In this document: positions 34,002 to 42,894 of the stretch, piece after piece
Layout: each line of letters opens with the position of its first letter
Numbering within the stretch: position 1 is the first letter of the stretch
Assembly (NCBI RefSeq): GCF_016904945.1
Contig: NZ_JADIKF010000035.1
Location: forward strand, 62,001-126,000
Length of the DNA stretch: 64,000 bases
Direction: 5' to 3'
Source of the DNA: Dyella mobilis
GTDB lineage: Bacteria; Pseudomonadota; Gammaproteobacteria; Xanthomonadales; Rhodanobacteraceae
Program-made: the position numbers and the translations under genes
Notes under the pieces: model-generated
The model's input: the letters and a program-made list of their open reading frames with translations, nothing else
Told to the model about the DNA's origin: nothing
Databases searched by the model: none

Positions 34002-34119
34002 CTAGCTTTGGCCGAGGAGTAGAAGCAATTGGCGTTGTCGATCGGCCGCGTGATGCATTTAATCTGATGCGCGTATTGGTAGCGGATAGATCCTAAAGAA
34101 TTTACTGCGTCGAAAATAG

Positions 34120-34551
34120 TCACTTCTCGGGCTCTGGATTGTCCATGTCGCGGTAACGCTTGCGAAGAAGCACGTGAACGAGATACATGCCCAACAGTGT
34201 CAACATGAGGGAACCTATTAAGTGGCTAGCCACATGTATCGCGAACCACCGGTAGTGTCCTGCAAGCAGGAGGCCCACAGCTTCAGCCGAAAAGGTCGAA
34301 TAAGTTGAAAGTCCGCCCAGGATGCCAGTCGTAGTAAATAAGCGCAGTTCTATTGGCAGTGTTTCGAAGCGCTGAAATACGCCCACCAAGCATCCGATAA
34401 AAAATGCAGCAATCCAGTTCGCAGCCAGAGTGCCGGGCGGTAGGTGAGGGGAGAGGGAATTGAACATCGCAGATAAGATATAGCGAAGCCAGCACCCCAT
34501 GATTCCGCCGACGCCAACGGCAACAAATCCCCGGAAGTTCAGCCCTTTCAT
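34120..34551 (-). CDS. crcB: CrcB/Fluc fluoride channel
   Basis: The 143-residue protein has four membrane segments and the Fluc signatures: GGIMGCWLRYILS at the N-terminus, GTLAANWIAAFFIGCLVG with the conserved Asn, and TTGILGGLSTYSTFSAEA with the Phe/Thr track and central break. Fluc proteins act as dual-topology dimers that let fluoride leave the cell. ATG 34551 is chosen because it matches the family start and the decayed copy. It is second in a riboswitch-controlled unit after a small membrane gene. Confidence 0.95.
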   Translation of the reverse strand: MKGLNFRGFVAVGVGGIMGCWLRYILSAMFNSLSPHLPPGTLAANWIAAFFIGCLVGVFQRFETLPIELRLFTTTGILGGLSTYSTFSAEAVGLLLAGHYRWFAIHVASHLIGSLMLTLLGMYLVHVLLRKRYRDMDNPEPEK

Positions 34552-34629
34552 CTCGATTACCCCGTATGGTGATTCGGCCAAGAGACGGCCTAATGATCTC
34601 TGTCGTAGAGTTAGGAATATTTAAGGCTG

Positions 34630-34932
34630 TCAGATTAAGAGCATGACGACCACAGACACTGCCATTAACCCAAGGCCCAACATCATCACACCTGTTACAA
34701 ACAAGGGCGAAATGTCGCGGAGAATATGAGTCCCCCTACTGGATCGCGGAGCTGCGCGAAAGCCAGCCACTGGATAGCACGTCAACGACCACGCATACAG
34801 TAAACAACCACACCCTCCCAATATGCTTACGATGGATACTTGCCGGGAGAATGTCACCAGCGCGGCCATGGCCATCGCTGCTGCCCAAGACAGCTGCCCT
34901 GGGCCTGGTCTAAGGCTGCTATCTGGTTTCAT
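34630..34932 (-). CDS. Small membrane protein co-transcribed with crcB
   Basis: The 100-residue protein has a first hydrophobic region (SWAAAMAMAALVTF), a second (VSIVSILGGCGCLLYAWSLT) and a third at the C-terminus (PLFVTGVMMLGLGLMAVSVV). A basic loop lies in between. It starts right after the riboswitch terminator region and is followed after 78 nt by crcB. The remnant of the same gene beside the decayed crcB at 20.2 kb shows the pair moves together. The family is not recognised, but a fluoride-related role is likely from context. Confidence 0.75.
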   Translation of the reverse strand: MKPDSSLRPGPGQLSWAAAMAMAALVTFSRQVSIVSILGGCGCLLYAWSLTCYPVAGFRAAPRSSRGTHILRDISPLFVTGVMMLGLGLMAVSVVVMLLI

Positions 34933-34983
34933 TGTCTTCCAGGTTTGAGGTGATCAAACCCGAACGAGAGGCTCGACAGGCAT

Positions 34984-35022
34984 AAAAAAGCCTACGGCCG
35001 CCTTGTCCAGGCGCTCGTAGGC
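34984..35022 (-). terminator. Riboswitch-controlled intrinsic terminator before the crcB unit
   Basis: The RNA stem GCCTACG...CGTAGGC with an inner GCGCC/GGCGGC arm is followed by six U. The 5' strand is the end of the aptamer, so termination and aptamer folding exclude each other. Confidence 0.92.
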
Positions 35023-35070
35023 ATCATCAGCCGATCTTGTCGGCGGTTAGCGGAGGAATGCCATCTCCGA
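35015..35070 (-). promoter_or_regulatory. Fluoride riboswitch (crcB motif) 5, upstream of the crcB unit
   Basis: Hairpin CGGAG/CTCCG has loop ATGGCATTC, then TAACCGCC, a short stem around GACAAGATC, and GGCTGATGATGCCTACG. Loop GGCAT pairs with ATGCC. It overlaps the terminator at 34984-35022. The sequence is nearly the same as copy 4, suggesting recent common origin. Confidence 0.96.
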
Positions 35071-35126
35071 ATTGCCGGTTATCGTATCAGGGTCGATGCC
35101 CTTTCCATAGAACACGGATTTGATTC

Positions 35127-35789
35127 ATGCCAACGGACCATACGCCGCAACGTCCCCGTCAGGTTTCTACTCCAGAGCACATCCGCCTCAGCATGTCCGT
35201 TGTTGATCAGTCACTCCGAGAAATGTTTCCCGACAATTACTGGAAACGCTGCATGTACGCTGCGTTCGGTCTGCAGTTATTGCTCAAGGAGGAGGGGATT
35301 GCTAGTGACATTGTTGCCGGTGACGTCGCGTGCTTCGTCCTGTATACCCAAGACAATCAGCCAGGAATGGATGGCTTCAAAACCGAAAAGCCGGGTGTCC
35401 CCGCGCACTTCTGGGTAGAAACCATGGATGTCATAATTGATCTCGGGCCATATTATCTACCCCGCGATACACGACGGCCCATCGCTAACATGCCACTCAT
35501 TTGCTGGCCTCGTGAGGTCCAACTGCCGAACTATCTACGCTACCGGGAAAAGGCCCGATATCCCCCTGGCACAAAGCTGCAGGTCGCAGACGACATGATG
35601 GAGCGCATGGTGCGCTTCCTTGCTCATTGCGAATCCAGAGACCGGACCACCCCCAGTAAAGCAAAGAATGAGAGCTGGGAGCTAAAAGGGCCCGATTCAT
35701 TGCAGACGGCTGCGCGCAAGGGTGACCGTTGGGCCCGTGGCGCCCAGAAGTTCGACTCTTGGGTCAATCCAAGCAAACTGCCATTCTGA
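35127..35789 (+). CDS. Transglutaminase-like (papain-fold) protein, unknown role
   Basis: The 220-residue protein has Cys in WKRCMYAAFGLQLLLKEEGI near residue 45, His in PAHFWVETMDVIIDLGPYY near residue 92, and Asp about ten residues later. This C...H...D spacing is like transglutaminase/papain-like folds. The C-terminal 60 residues are polar and basic. It has no signal peptide and the ribosome site before ATG 35127 is poor. It lies just beyond the crcB riboswitch but on the opposite strand. Function is not known and the fold call rests on the triad pattern. Confidence 0.55.
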   Translation: MPTDHTPQRPRQVSTPEHIRLSMSVVDQSLREMFPDNYWKRCMYAAFGLQLLLKEEGIASDIVAGDVACFVLYTQDNQPGMDGFKTEKPGVPAHFWVETMDVIIDLGPYYLPRDTRRPIANMPLICWPREVQLPNYLRYREKARYPPGTKLQVADDMMERMVRFLAHCESRDRTTPSKAKNESWELKGPDSLQTAARKGDRWARGAQKFDSWVNPSKLPF

Positions 35790-36271
35790 AATGGTCGCCA
35801 GCTAGAGCTTCTCTTTACCGGTCAGAGCTATTTTTAAGGGACAGGCACTCTGGTTTGAGTAAGGGCAGGTCGCCTCATACTCACATTCGGCCTCCCAAAT
35901 TATCTGCGTGCCTGCGAAACGACTATTTCAGCGGGCCAGGGTTTCGTTTCAGCTTCAGGATGCAGCGATGCAAGGCTCAGACCTGCAACTGTAAAAAATT
36001 AAGGAAATCATGCGGTTATAGGTCAAACTGCCGGATTTTGGCCGTTTCCCTGCCGTCCCTCCAGTAGGTGGTGCCGAGGCGCCATTTGCAGGATCTGTGC
36101 GGCAGGGCGGATAGCCTGACAAGCCAGGCGCCAAGCCGTTTAGCCCGATCTTTGATCTCTCCATAATTGCGCATAATGTATATTATGTAAAATTGGATTT
36201 GGACCCTTAAAACGGCTGAAGTCAAAATCATGCAGAGGTGAGCCTGTCGCCTCAGCGGCAGGCCCCCACGC
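35790..36271. other. Intergenic stretch with a palindrome and a possible 52-codon gene
   Basis: A minus-strand frame at 36016-36174 (MRNYGEIKDRAKRLGAWLVR...) ends in KWRLGTTYWRDG and a short tail. Its ATG lies inside an inverted repeat CATAAT-gtat-ATTATG (36172-36187). The repeat resembles an operator for an autoregulated small DNA-binding protein. No ribosome site is clear. The rest of the stretch shows nothing recognisable. Confidence 0.4.
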
Positions 36272-37015
36272 TCACCACGGATGCCGATTCTGGTGGCTGT
36301 GGCCGTCATGAAAGAAGCCGCCCGTTGGCCCCAAGACATTAAAGGCTGCGAGTTCAACGATCACCTTCGCGGCCGCCTCCACTGTTCGATAGCCCTTGTG
36401 GTCATTGAGATCGGTGGCGGTGTACCCGGGATTCACCGCGTTCACTCTGATGCCTTCGGGCAACAACTCTTTCGCCAGCTTCGCGGTAAGCATGTTGAGC
36501 GCACTCTTGGTCGCCGAATATCCACCATAGCCGGCGCTCCATATCGGGCTTGCCGTGTCCATGGTGTCGGAAATGGATCCAAGCGTGCTGCTTACCATCA
36601 CGATGCGCGCAGCTTTTGAACGCCGCAGCAACGGCAAAAACGCCTGCGTGACACGCATCGGTCCAAGCGTATTCACCTCGAACATCGCGCGCATGTCATC
36701 CACGGTTTCTTCCGTAACACGCACCGGCACGCCGCCAAGGCTGATGCCTGCGTTGTTGATCAGCACGTCCAGCGTGCCGGCTTGCTCCTGAAATTTCCCT
36801 TTGGCTGCGGCCACGCTTTGCGTGTCGGCGACATCCAGAACCAAAAGGTGCGCGTCGACCCCAGTGTTGCGTAGTTCGGACACCGCCGACTCGCCACGTG
36901 CCGCATCCCGGCACCCCAGCCAGACGGTGTAGCCCTGTTCGCCGAGCTGGCGAGCGGCCGCCAGGCCAATACCTTTGTTTGCGCCCGTGATGAGCGCGAT
37001 TTCTTTGGAAGACAT
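36272..37015 (-). CDS. Short-chain dehydrogenase/reductase
   Basis: The 247-residue SDR has TGANKGIGLAAARQLG for cofactor binding, LINNAGIS, active-site Ser in VSSTLGS, YGGYSATKSA (YxxxK) and NAVNPGYTATDL. It lacks features that fix the substrate. It is cytoplasmic and NADP(H)-preferring by its early Arg/Lys pattern (inference). The start ATG 37015 fits the family; the longer frame to 37060 is not needed. It is divergent from the AraC-type regulator at 37147, its probable activator. Confidence 0.9.
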   Translation of the reverse strand: MSSKEIALITGANKGIGLAAARQLGEQGYTVWLGCRDAARGESAVSELRNTGVDAHLLVLDVADTQSVAAAKGKFQEQAGTLDVLINNAGISLGGVPVRVTEETVDDMRAMFEVNTLGPMRVTQAFLPLLRRSKAARIVMVSSTLGSISDTMDTASPIWSAGYGGYSATKSALNMLTAKLAKELLPEGIRVNAVNPGYTATDLNDHKGYRTVEAAAKVIVELAAFNVLGPTGGFFHDGHSHQNRHPW

Positions 37016-37146
37016 GAAAGCCTCGTTGAGTGGGGATCCCGTACAACTATCGGCTGACACCGCTCATGCAGCATCCATCATCACTCCAGAGGCTTGCCTG
37101 ATCCTACCAATCCGACTAGTTTGTAAACCCGGACATCGAGGTTGCC

Positions 37147-38016
37147 GTGCTTACCAGACTCACCGAGATCGCCTGTCGCCACCTCAGCTCGTCAGGAAAG
37201 CCCACGATCGTGCCCAGCCTGACGATCAGGTCGGCGCGCGAGCCCGGCACCTATGCTCCGGGCCTCTTTGAAGCCTCGTTTTATCTCTTGCTTCAAGGCG
37301 AAAAGCGCCTGACGTTCGCCGGACTGGACCACATCTTCCGGCCCGGGATGTGCGCGGCCGCCCTGGTAGGACTGCCGTTCTCGCACGAGGTTGTCGAGGC
37401 CTCGGCGGACGAACCCTATATTGGCCTCGTACTGAGGCTCGATGCCGGGGTCATCGCGAGCCTGCTGATCGACATGCCTGATCCACCCACTACCTCGCCG
37501 GCCAAAACCATTACGGTGATGCAATCGGATGAGCGCACGCTGGACCCCCTGGCTCGCCTGCTTTCCCTGCTCGACACACCCTCCGACATTGCAGTGCTCG
37601 CTCCGCAATTTGAGCGCGAGTTTTGCTACCGGCTCCTGCAAGGACCCATGGGGACTCAGCTTCGCCAAATAGGAGGCCATGGCGCGCGGCTTGGGCAAAT
37701 CAGGAAAGCGGCCGAATGGATCGCAGATCACGCCGACCAACCCATGCGCATTGATCGCCTGGCCGAATCCGTCAGCATGAGCGTCACTTCGTTCCATCGC
37801 CACTTCAAAGCCATCACCGGCTATGCCCCACTGGCATATCAGCGCTACATCCGGCTTCTGGATGCGCGCCGGCTACTCGCATCGGGATCCAGCAACGTGA
37901 CGTCGATTGCATTCGCCACCGGGTATGCGAGCGCTTCGCAGTTCAGTCGCGAATATAAGAAGTGCTTTGGCGTTGCGCCGAGCAACGATCTGGCATTGCT
38001 GCGACCTTCGGCTTGA
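37147..38016 (+). CDS. AraC-family transcriptional regulator (AraC_N type)
   Basis: The protein of about 289 residues has an N-terminal AraC_N-type sensor region (FEASFYLLLQGEKRLTFAG...) and a C-terminal double helix-turn-helix (MRIDRLAESVSMSVTSFHRH and VTSIAFATGYASASQFSREY). It is divergent from the SDR gene with about 130 nt between, so it probably controls that SDR. The effector is unknown. Confidence 0.9.
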   Translation: MLTRLTEIACRHLSSSGKPTIVPSLTIRSAREPGTYAPGLFEASFYLLLQGEKRLTFAGLDHIFRPGMCAAALVGLPFSHEVVEASADEPYIGLVLRLDAGVIASLLIDMPDPPTTSPAKTITVMQSDERTLDPLARLLSLLDTPSDIAVLAPQFEREFCYRLLQGPMGTQLRQIGGHGARLGQIRKAAEWIADHADQPMRIDRLAESVSMSVTSFHRHFKAITGYAPLAYQRYIRLLDARRLLASGSSNVTSIAFATGYASASQFSREYKKCFGVAPSNDLALLRPSA

Positions 38017-38186
38017 TGCCGAAGCCCTGCCCATCCCTTCAAGCCAGTTCTGCCTCGGCAGACCATCGTCAACAACCGTCTGGACCTGCCAGCCAGGGTC
38101 TTGGCCATCGGGGTGGCTTAGAAAAAGGCCGTGACGCAAGCAGAAGTCGAACGTGATTTCATTGTCGCCCCACATCACTCATCAAG

Positions 38187-38307
38187 CGGTTGGCGACCGT
38201 AGAAGAAGTGGCCAACCTGAGTACGTATCTTGCGTCAGAGCAAGCATCCGCCACGACCGCCGCTGCCGCGCCCGCGGATGGAGGAGTGGTGCGTTCGATT
38301 GTTTGAC
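38187..38307 (+). pseudogene. C-terminal remnant of another short-chain dehydrogenase
   Basis: The plus strand reads IKRLATVEEVANLSTYLASE, then QASATTAAAAPADGGVVRSI and V-stop. This is the usual C-terminus of 3-oxoacyl-reductase-like SDRs (RLATPEEVANLVxYL...DGGVVRSI). Upstream codons do not continue the homology, so only the last 40 or so residues remain. Confidence 0.75.
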
Positions 38308-38715
38308 TTGTTTTTCTTGGGCTGGGAGTTAATACGCGCCTTACCTCCGATAACAGCCCCTAATCGCGCACCTTGGCGCCTAGCCACGGCCAAAAACGAT
38401 CATTCAGCACCTGGATTAAACAGAGTCGTGTAGCGGATGCTGCCGAGCTGCTGAGCCTGGTTACCGCAGCCCCTGCCCCCGGCCTGCGCGTACAATCTGC
38501 CCGGTCCAAAACCTCGTTGACCGGCACCTTGAACACCACAGGTCCAAGCGCCTTATCGTCGGAGGTATCTGCATGCGAGTGCAACATCTCGGCGCTGATG
38601 ACGTCGCCCTCCAACTGGACGTGTCATACCGGCTCCGTGCACGGACTCACTGCAAGTGGCCCAGGCGCACCGCATTCCCATCACAACCCCATGGCTGCCG
38701 CCAAGACGAGTGTGC
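38308..38715. other. Gene-poor stretch with one copy of a repeated motif
   Basis: Only low-quality frames are present. CGATAACAGCCCCTAATC at 38348-38365 is a close variant of a motif seen again at 43813 and 58978 (see findings). A weak frame starting ATG near 38572 with GGAGG upstream shows no family. Confidence 0.4.
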
Positions 38716-39657
38716 TCAGCATTGACGCCCGCTCTCACCTGGCACGCGGGCTGGATCCTGCCGACGGTCTTTTTCAAAAGGTTTTTTTAATCCAAGCAAC
38801 AGAATCGCTGAAACAACCAGAATTAAGCCAGCAACACGCGCGGGCGTCGGAGGCTCGTGCAGGAACAAGTAAGCCAGGGCGGCCGAACTCAACGGTGCAA
38901 GCGCGGTAAAGACTGCCGCCTCGGAGCCGCTGACACGAGACGACCCTGCATACCACAACCAAAACCCAGCGACTGTGGGCACGATGGCATAGTAGAGAAC
39001 GCCCAGAAGAGGTTCTGATCCGGCCATTTGCACGTCGTGTTTGAGCGTCGACGCTGCGAATGGGAGCGTTAGGCACAGCCCCAATCCTGACATCACCGTT
39101 GATTGTACGAGTGGCGCAAGGGGCTGGCGCAGCCGCTTGTTGAGCAGGATAAAAGCGCTTTCGCAAACGACGGCGCCGAACACCATTACATCGCCTTCCA
39201 GCGTACGATGAGCGGCGCCAGATGAGATGGTACCGACGGATGCCAGCAACACACCCAACGTGGCGAGGCCGGCTGCCACAGGGACGAGCCGTGAAGTCCG
39301 CTCACGCAGGAACGTCATAGACAACAGCGCAGATGCGCCTGGCAACAACCCAAGGATCAGGCCGGCATCGGTCGCGGTGGTGTGTTGCAAGCCCCCGATA
39401 AGCAGGATGCTGTAGCCGACGCTACCGGCGGCCCCCTGCGCCAGAAGCAGCAGTCCATCCCGCCACCCCGCAATCGTGAGCTTGCTGCGTGTCAGTCGCA
39501 TCAGCACAAGAAAGATCGGGAACGCAAGCGAGAAGCGTAGCGCGGTGGCCACGACCGGGGATAACCCCTGTCCGATAAGCTTGCTAGCGACGGTGGTGCT
39601 GCCCACCGTGATCATGGCGAGGGCCAGGTACAATCGGCCTATGTATTGTCGATTCAT
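38716..39657 (-). CDS. DMT-superfamily (EamA) transporter
   Basis: The 313-residue protein has ten hydrophobic segments in two EamA repeats, with the conserved ALRFSLAFPIFLVL in the first and APLSSAALAYLFLHEPPTPA in the second. Such inner-membrane transporters export metabolites or amino acids; the substrate cannot be told. ATG 39657 is chosen (MNRQYIGRLYLALAMITVGS). The AraC-type gene at 39724-40563 lies upstream on the same strand. Confidence 0.88.
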   Translation of the reverse strand: MNRQYIGRLYLALAMITVGSTTVASKLIGQGLSPVVATALRFSLAFPIFLVLMRLTRSKLTIAGWRDGLLLLAQGAAGSVGYSILLIGGLQHTTATDAGLILGLLPGASALLSMTFLRERTSRLVPVAAGLATLGVLLASVGTISSGAAHRTLEGDVMVFGAVVCESAFILLNKRLRQPLAPLVQSTVMSGLGLCLTLPFAASTLKHDVQMAGSEPLLGVLYYAIVPTVAGFWLWYAGSSRVSGSEAAVFTALAPLSSAALAYLFLHEPPTPARVAGLILVVSAILLLGLKKPFEKDRRQDPARVPGESGRQC

Positions 39658-39723
39658 GAGCGCCGATCCGCGGCAATGGGTACGGCCGTGATCGTCGTGG
39701 GCCACGCATGCGAAGGTCTTGGA

Positions 39724-40563
39724 TCAATGTGCGGGCGAGTGCCGCTTGGCGTATTCACCTGGCGGAATGCCGAATTGGCTGCCCCACAACCGGTTCAGAT
39801 GGCTTTGATCGCAAAAGCCAACCACCGCAGCCGCCTCGGCTAACGGCATGCCAGCGCGAATCAGGCGCCGCGCGTGCGCTATGCGCGCTTGGGTCACGTA
39901 GGCATGCGGAGTAAGCCCGAATTCACGCAGAAACCCGCGATGGAGCTGATAGCGGCTAAGACCGGTAACCTCGCTCAGCCGTGAGAGCGACAATTCTGCG
40001 CCGACATCATCGAGGATCAGCTCTTTCGCTCGCAGGATCCCTGTAGCCGACGAAGTTATCACCGGTATGCGGTGCCCAAGCCCCCCAAGCAACCGCGCGA
40101 TAAGCACGAGCATGCTGGCTTCGGATGCTTCCTTGTCCGATTCAACCACGTGCCGGAAGAAAGCATCAAAAACCACCTGCAAATCAGGGGCTTCAGCCTC
40201 GGTAATAACCGGTGAGAACCACGGAAAATCCCTGCCGTTAGAGAGGGTGACATCGTCCTGGATGCCAAGGATCAACTTCGGCTCGACGTATAGTATTCGC
40301 CAGGCTCGACCGTTATCGCCGACCGGCCGCCCATCGTGAACCTCGCCCGGATTCACCAGGATCATGTCGCCGGGGCCAGCTTCCACGCGCCGTCTATCGC
40401 TGGCCGAATTGTGGCCCCCGCGGTCAATGACACCGATCCCGTAAAGGTCGTGGGTGTGGCGACCAAACGACCAGTCCGTATCCGCCGTCATGGCATCGAT
40501 GCCGCTGATTGCAACTTCGTGAAAGGCGATGCCGGATGTCGTTAAGCGATTCGCCTTAGCCAT
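39724..40563 (-). CDS. AraC-family regulator with cupin sensor domain
   Basis: The 279-residue protein has an N-terminal cupin-like AraC sensor (WSFGRHTHDLYGIGVIDRGG, GDMILVNPGEVHDG) and the C-terminal HTH pair (SLSRLSEVTGLSRYQLHRGF and AEAAAVVGFCDQSHLNRLWG). It precedes the DMT transporter on the same strand (66-nt gap), so it may regulate that exporter and itself. ATG 40563 is chosen over the frame start at 40596 on family grounds. Confidence 0.9.
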   Translation of the reverse strand: MAKANRLTTSGIAFHEVAISGIDAMTADTDWSFGRHTHDLYGIGVIDRGGHNSASDRRRVEAGPGDMILVNPGEVHDGRPVGDNGRAWRILYVEPKLILGIQDDVTLSNGRDFPWFSPVITEAEAPDLQVVFDAFFRHVVESDKEASEASMLVLIARLLGGLGHRIPVITSSATGILRAKELILDDVGAELSLSRLSEVTGLSRYQLHRGFLREFGLTPHAYVTQARIAHARRLIRAGMPLAEAAAVVGFCDQSHLNRLWGSQFGIPPGEYAKRHSPAH

Positions 40564-41129
40564 TGATCGGATCTCTTCCGCCCTAGCCCCGCGCATGAGT
40601 AGCGTACCTTCGTTAAATACCAGGAAACAGTGTCTACCTGGAAAATCAAGTTAAATATCCTCTCTGCGCGGCAAACGCTGGAATGAACGCGCAGCCATAT
40701 TGGTCTATTCCTTGGCAAAGTTCACCGATAGCGCCACCTGAACTCGCCACATGGCAAAGTCGATTCAGATGGGCGCCAAAAACGCGCATTCCCAACGGGC
40801 GGATGCAAAAAATGACGACATGGGCACGTGATTAGCGATCAGACGCTGTCCCTCATCGCCGAGACGAAACCTCAAGTCGCCAACGCAATTCGGGAAGCTC
40901 GCGACGGTGACCTGGCGAAAGTGCTTTCTGTCCCCTCATCTGATTACCGTCTCATCGGTCGTCAGTTGCGCGAACTGTCAGTAGAGACCCCTGGCAACTA
41001 CCTCGGGTGCATGGCGCTCGGAACGCCATAGCCCGAGCCAGCTATACGGTGGCCGGGCTACGACGAAGAAATCTGGGCCGAAGCCGCCATAAGTCTTGGT
41101 CAATCCTGCCATTTGCCCTGGGCCACTTT
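40564..41129. other. Long intergenic stretch without a convincing gene
   Basis: A 67-codon plus-strand frame with a GTG start at 40828 (MISDQTLSLIAETKPQVANA...) has no ribosome site and no known family. No RNA structure or repeat was recognised. Confidence 0.35.
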
Positions 41130-41585
41130 TCAGTTTCCGCCCGATGACGATATCGTCGCCGTCACGTCTTCAACGACGCGCTGTCCCCAGGGGCACCAGC
41201 GATTACCTGGAAGAAAATGGCCGCCAACCTCGGCAAGATGCTCCTGCACATATGAAGTATTGGCGTCGCAGACTTCTACGGAAAAATCTGGGAAAGCAAT
41301 CGTCTTTGGCTCGTAATGAAAGCCCCAGCGCGAATTGTACGGAGCACTGGATATGACGATGGTGCCGCTGACGTGCGGCAAGCCTTTGCTCCTGCAAGCG
41401 GGATCTTTGGAGCAAGCGATAATGGATTCTGCCTGTTTGATTTTTGCAGGATCCTTGAGCATAAAAATAAAATCGTTCGCTGGATGTCCATCAGACATGC
41501 GGAAGTAACGCTCCTGCGCTTGCGCCCCCATCGATACGGTTGAAACAACCACTGCCAAAGCACAGATCATACGTAGCTTGTTCAT
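41130..41585 (-). CDS. Secreted BP74-like domain protein
   Basis: The 151-residue protein has a signal peptide (MNKLRMICALAVVVSTVSMG-AQA) and a mature domain with YFRMSDGHPANDFIFMLKDP, HVSGTIVISSAPYNSRWGFH, FSVEVCDANTSYVQEHLAEV and FLPGNRWCPWG. This matches the bacterial BP74-related domain, whose founder is a Dictyostelium calmodulin-binding protein. Four Cys suggest disulfides in the periplasm or outside. The function in bacteria is unknown. It stands alone between regulator pairs. Confidence 0.7.
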   Translation of the reverse strand: MNKLRMICALAVVVSTVSMGAQAQERYFRMSDGHPANDFIFMLKDPAKIKQAESIIACSKDPACRSKGLPHVSGTIVISSAPYNSRWGFHYEPKTIAFPDFSVEVCDANTSYVQEHLAEVGGHFLPGNRWCPWGQRVVEDVTATISSSGGN

Positions 41586-41879
41586 GAGCTTCCCCATTCG
41601 GTTGTTTGGTCGACTCGAATCGCAGCCATGCTTCACGGAACGTGATCCACCCTGAAGTGAAAGGTCCGGCGTACGCGAGTTGGCACGATTATGGCGATCC
41701 GCAGGCCATCGGGAATCCCTGGTTTTTGGGGTGTCACTTCAACGCGGATTTCACGTCACGTGTGGCTCGCGCGTGACAATCCAGATCGCCGGCTTCATTT
41801 GGGATTTTGCCGCCTCTGGCCGTGACTTTCTGCCCAGACCCGCGGTAAACCTCCGTTGCCCTACCCTCGATAACAATTG

Positions 41880-42755
41880 CTAACCCTCCTCCCCCAGCAC
41901 CGAAACGCCATCGGTTGCTGTCTCCGCGACGTTCGCTTTGGGAGTGAGTTGTGCATTTGCGTTCATTATCATCATTCCGCCGATTTCTTTGACCAGCTTC
42001 GCAGCTACGGTGGCAGTGATGTTGGCGATGTCGCAACTGGGATTGTACTCAACAATGTCGGCACCCACGATGGGCGACGTCAAGCGATGAATGAGGTTGA
42101 TGACCTGGCGCGGAGATAGGCCGCCCGGCTCTCTGTGCGCGACGCCTGGCGCGTAAGCGGGATCGAGCCCATCGATATCTATCGACAAGTAGATCGGAGT
42201 AGCAATATCAAGTCGCAAATCGTCGTGGCAGCGCCCTGCCTCGATCACTTCGACACCAAAGCGCTCAAACTGCGCACGATGATGATCGTTAATGGTGCGC
42301 AAACCTACCTGTATCAAGCGATCCGCAAGACGCTCCTCCATGATGCGTGCGAAAGAAGAAGTATGAGACCGCGGGTTGCCTTGATAGCAATCGTAGATAT
42401 CAGGGTGTGCGTCGATGTGCAGTATCGTCAACTTAGGGTGGTGCCGGCGAACACCCCGCATGATTGGGTGAGTGATGGCATGGTCACCACCAAGGCAGAT
42501 CAATGGACCATCCAACTCCATTATTTGAGCTACCGCGTGCTCGATGAGATCCCAAGGGTCGGACTTTTCATCGAAGATGATATCGGCGCGATCCACCAAT
42601 CTGCCTGGCGCACCGAGGTTTACGCCCGTTTCGCTCCATGAGCTATACACATCGCTAAACAACTCACGCCGTATGTATGCGGGCGCACTAGCGGATCCCC
42701 GCATGAAAGAAGAGTTGGCGTCATGAGGAATGCCTAACAGAGAGATGGCGGTCAT
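41880..42755 (-). CDS. Arginase/agmatinase family ureohydrolase
   Basis: The 291-residue protein has the three metal-binding motifs of ureohydrolases: GGDHAITHP, LHIDAHPDIYD and SIDIDGLDPAYAPG. These bind two Mn ions for guanidino hydrolysis. The HPD in the second motif replaces the usual HTD or HID, so the substrate may be something other than agmatine. It is divergent from a LysR regulator at 42895, the likely controller. Confidence 0.88.
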   Translation of the reverse strand: MTAISLLGIPHDANSSFMRGSASAPAYIRRELFSDVYSSWSETGVNLGAPGRLVDRADIIFDEKSDPWDLIEHAVAQIMELDGPLICLGGDHAITHPIMRGVRRHHPKLTILHIDAHPDIYDCYQGNPRSHTSSFARIMEERLADRLIQVGLRTINDHHRAQFERFGVEVIEAGRCHDDLRLDIATPIYLSIDIDGLDPAYAPGVAHREPGGLSPRQVINLIHRLTSPIVGADIVEYNPSCDIANITATVAAKLVKEIGGMMIMNANAQLTPKANVAETATDGVSVLGEEG

Positions 42756-42894
42756 ATTTGTGTCTCGTCTTGTCGAATTATCGGATAGCCCTTCGCGCGA
42801 CTCCAGTGCGCAATTTGAGCTTGAGTTCGAGCATATGTCGCCAAATTAATTAGGTCTACTTCATATAACTTAGATAATATGTAAGAATATCTTT

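Noticed and set aside
38373..38909. Plus-strand 178-codon frame
   Set aside because: It mostly overlaps the DMT transporter on the other strand and has no ribosome site or family.
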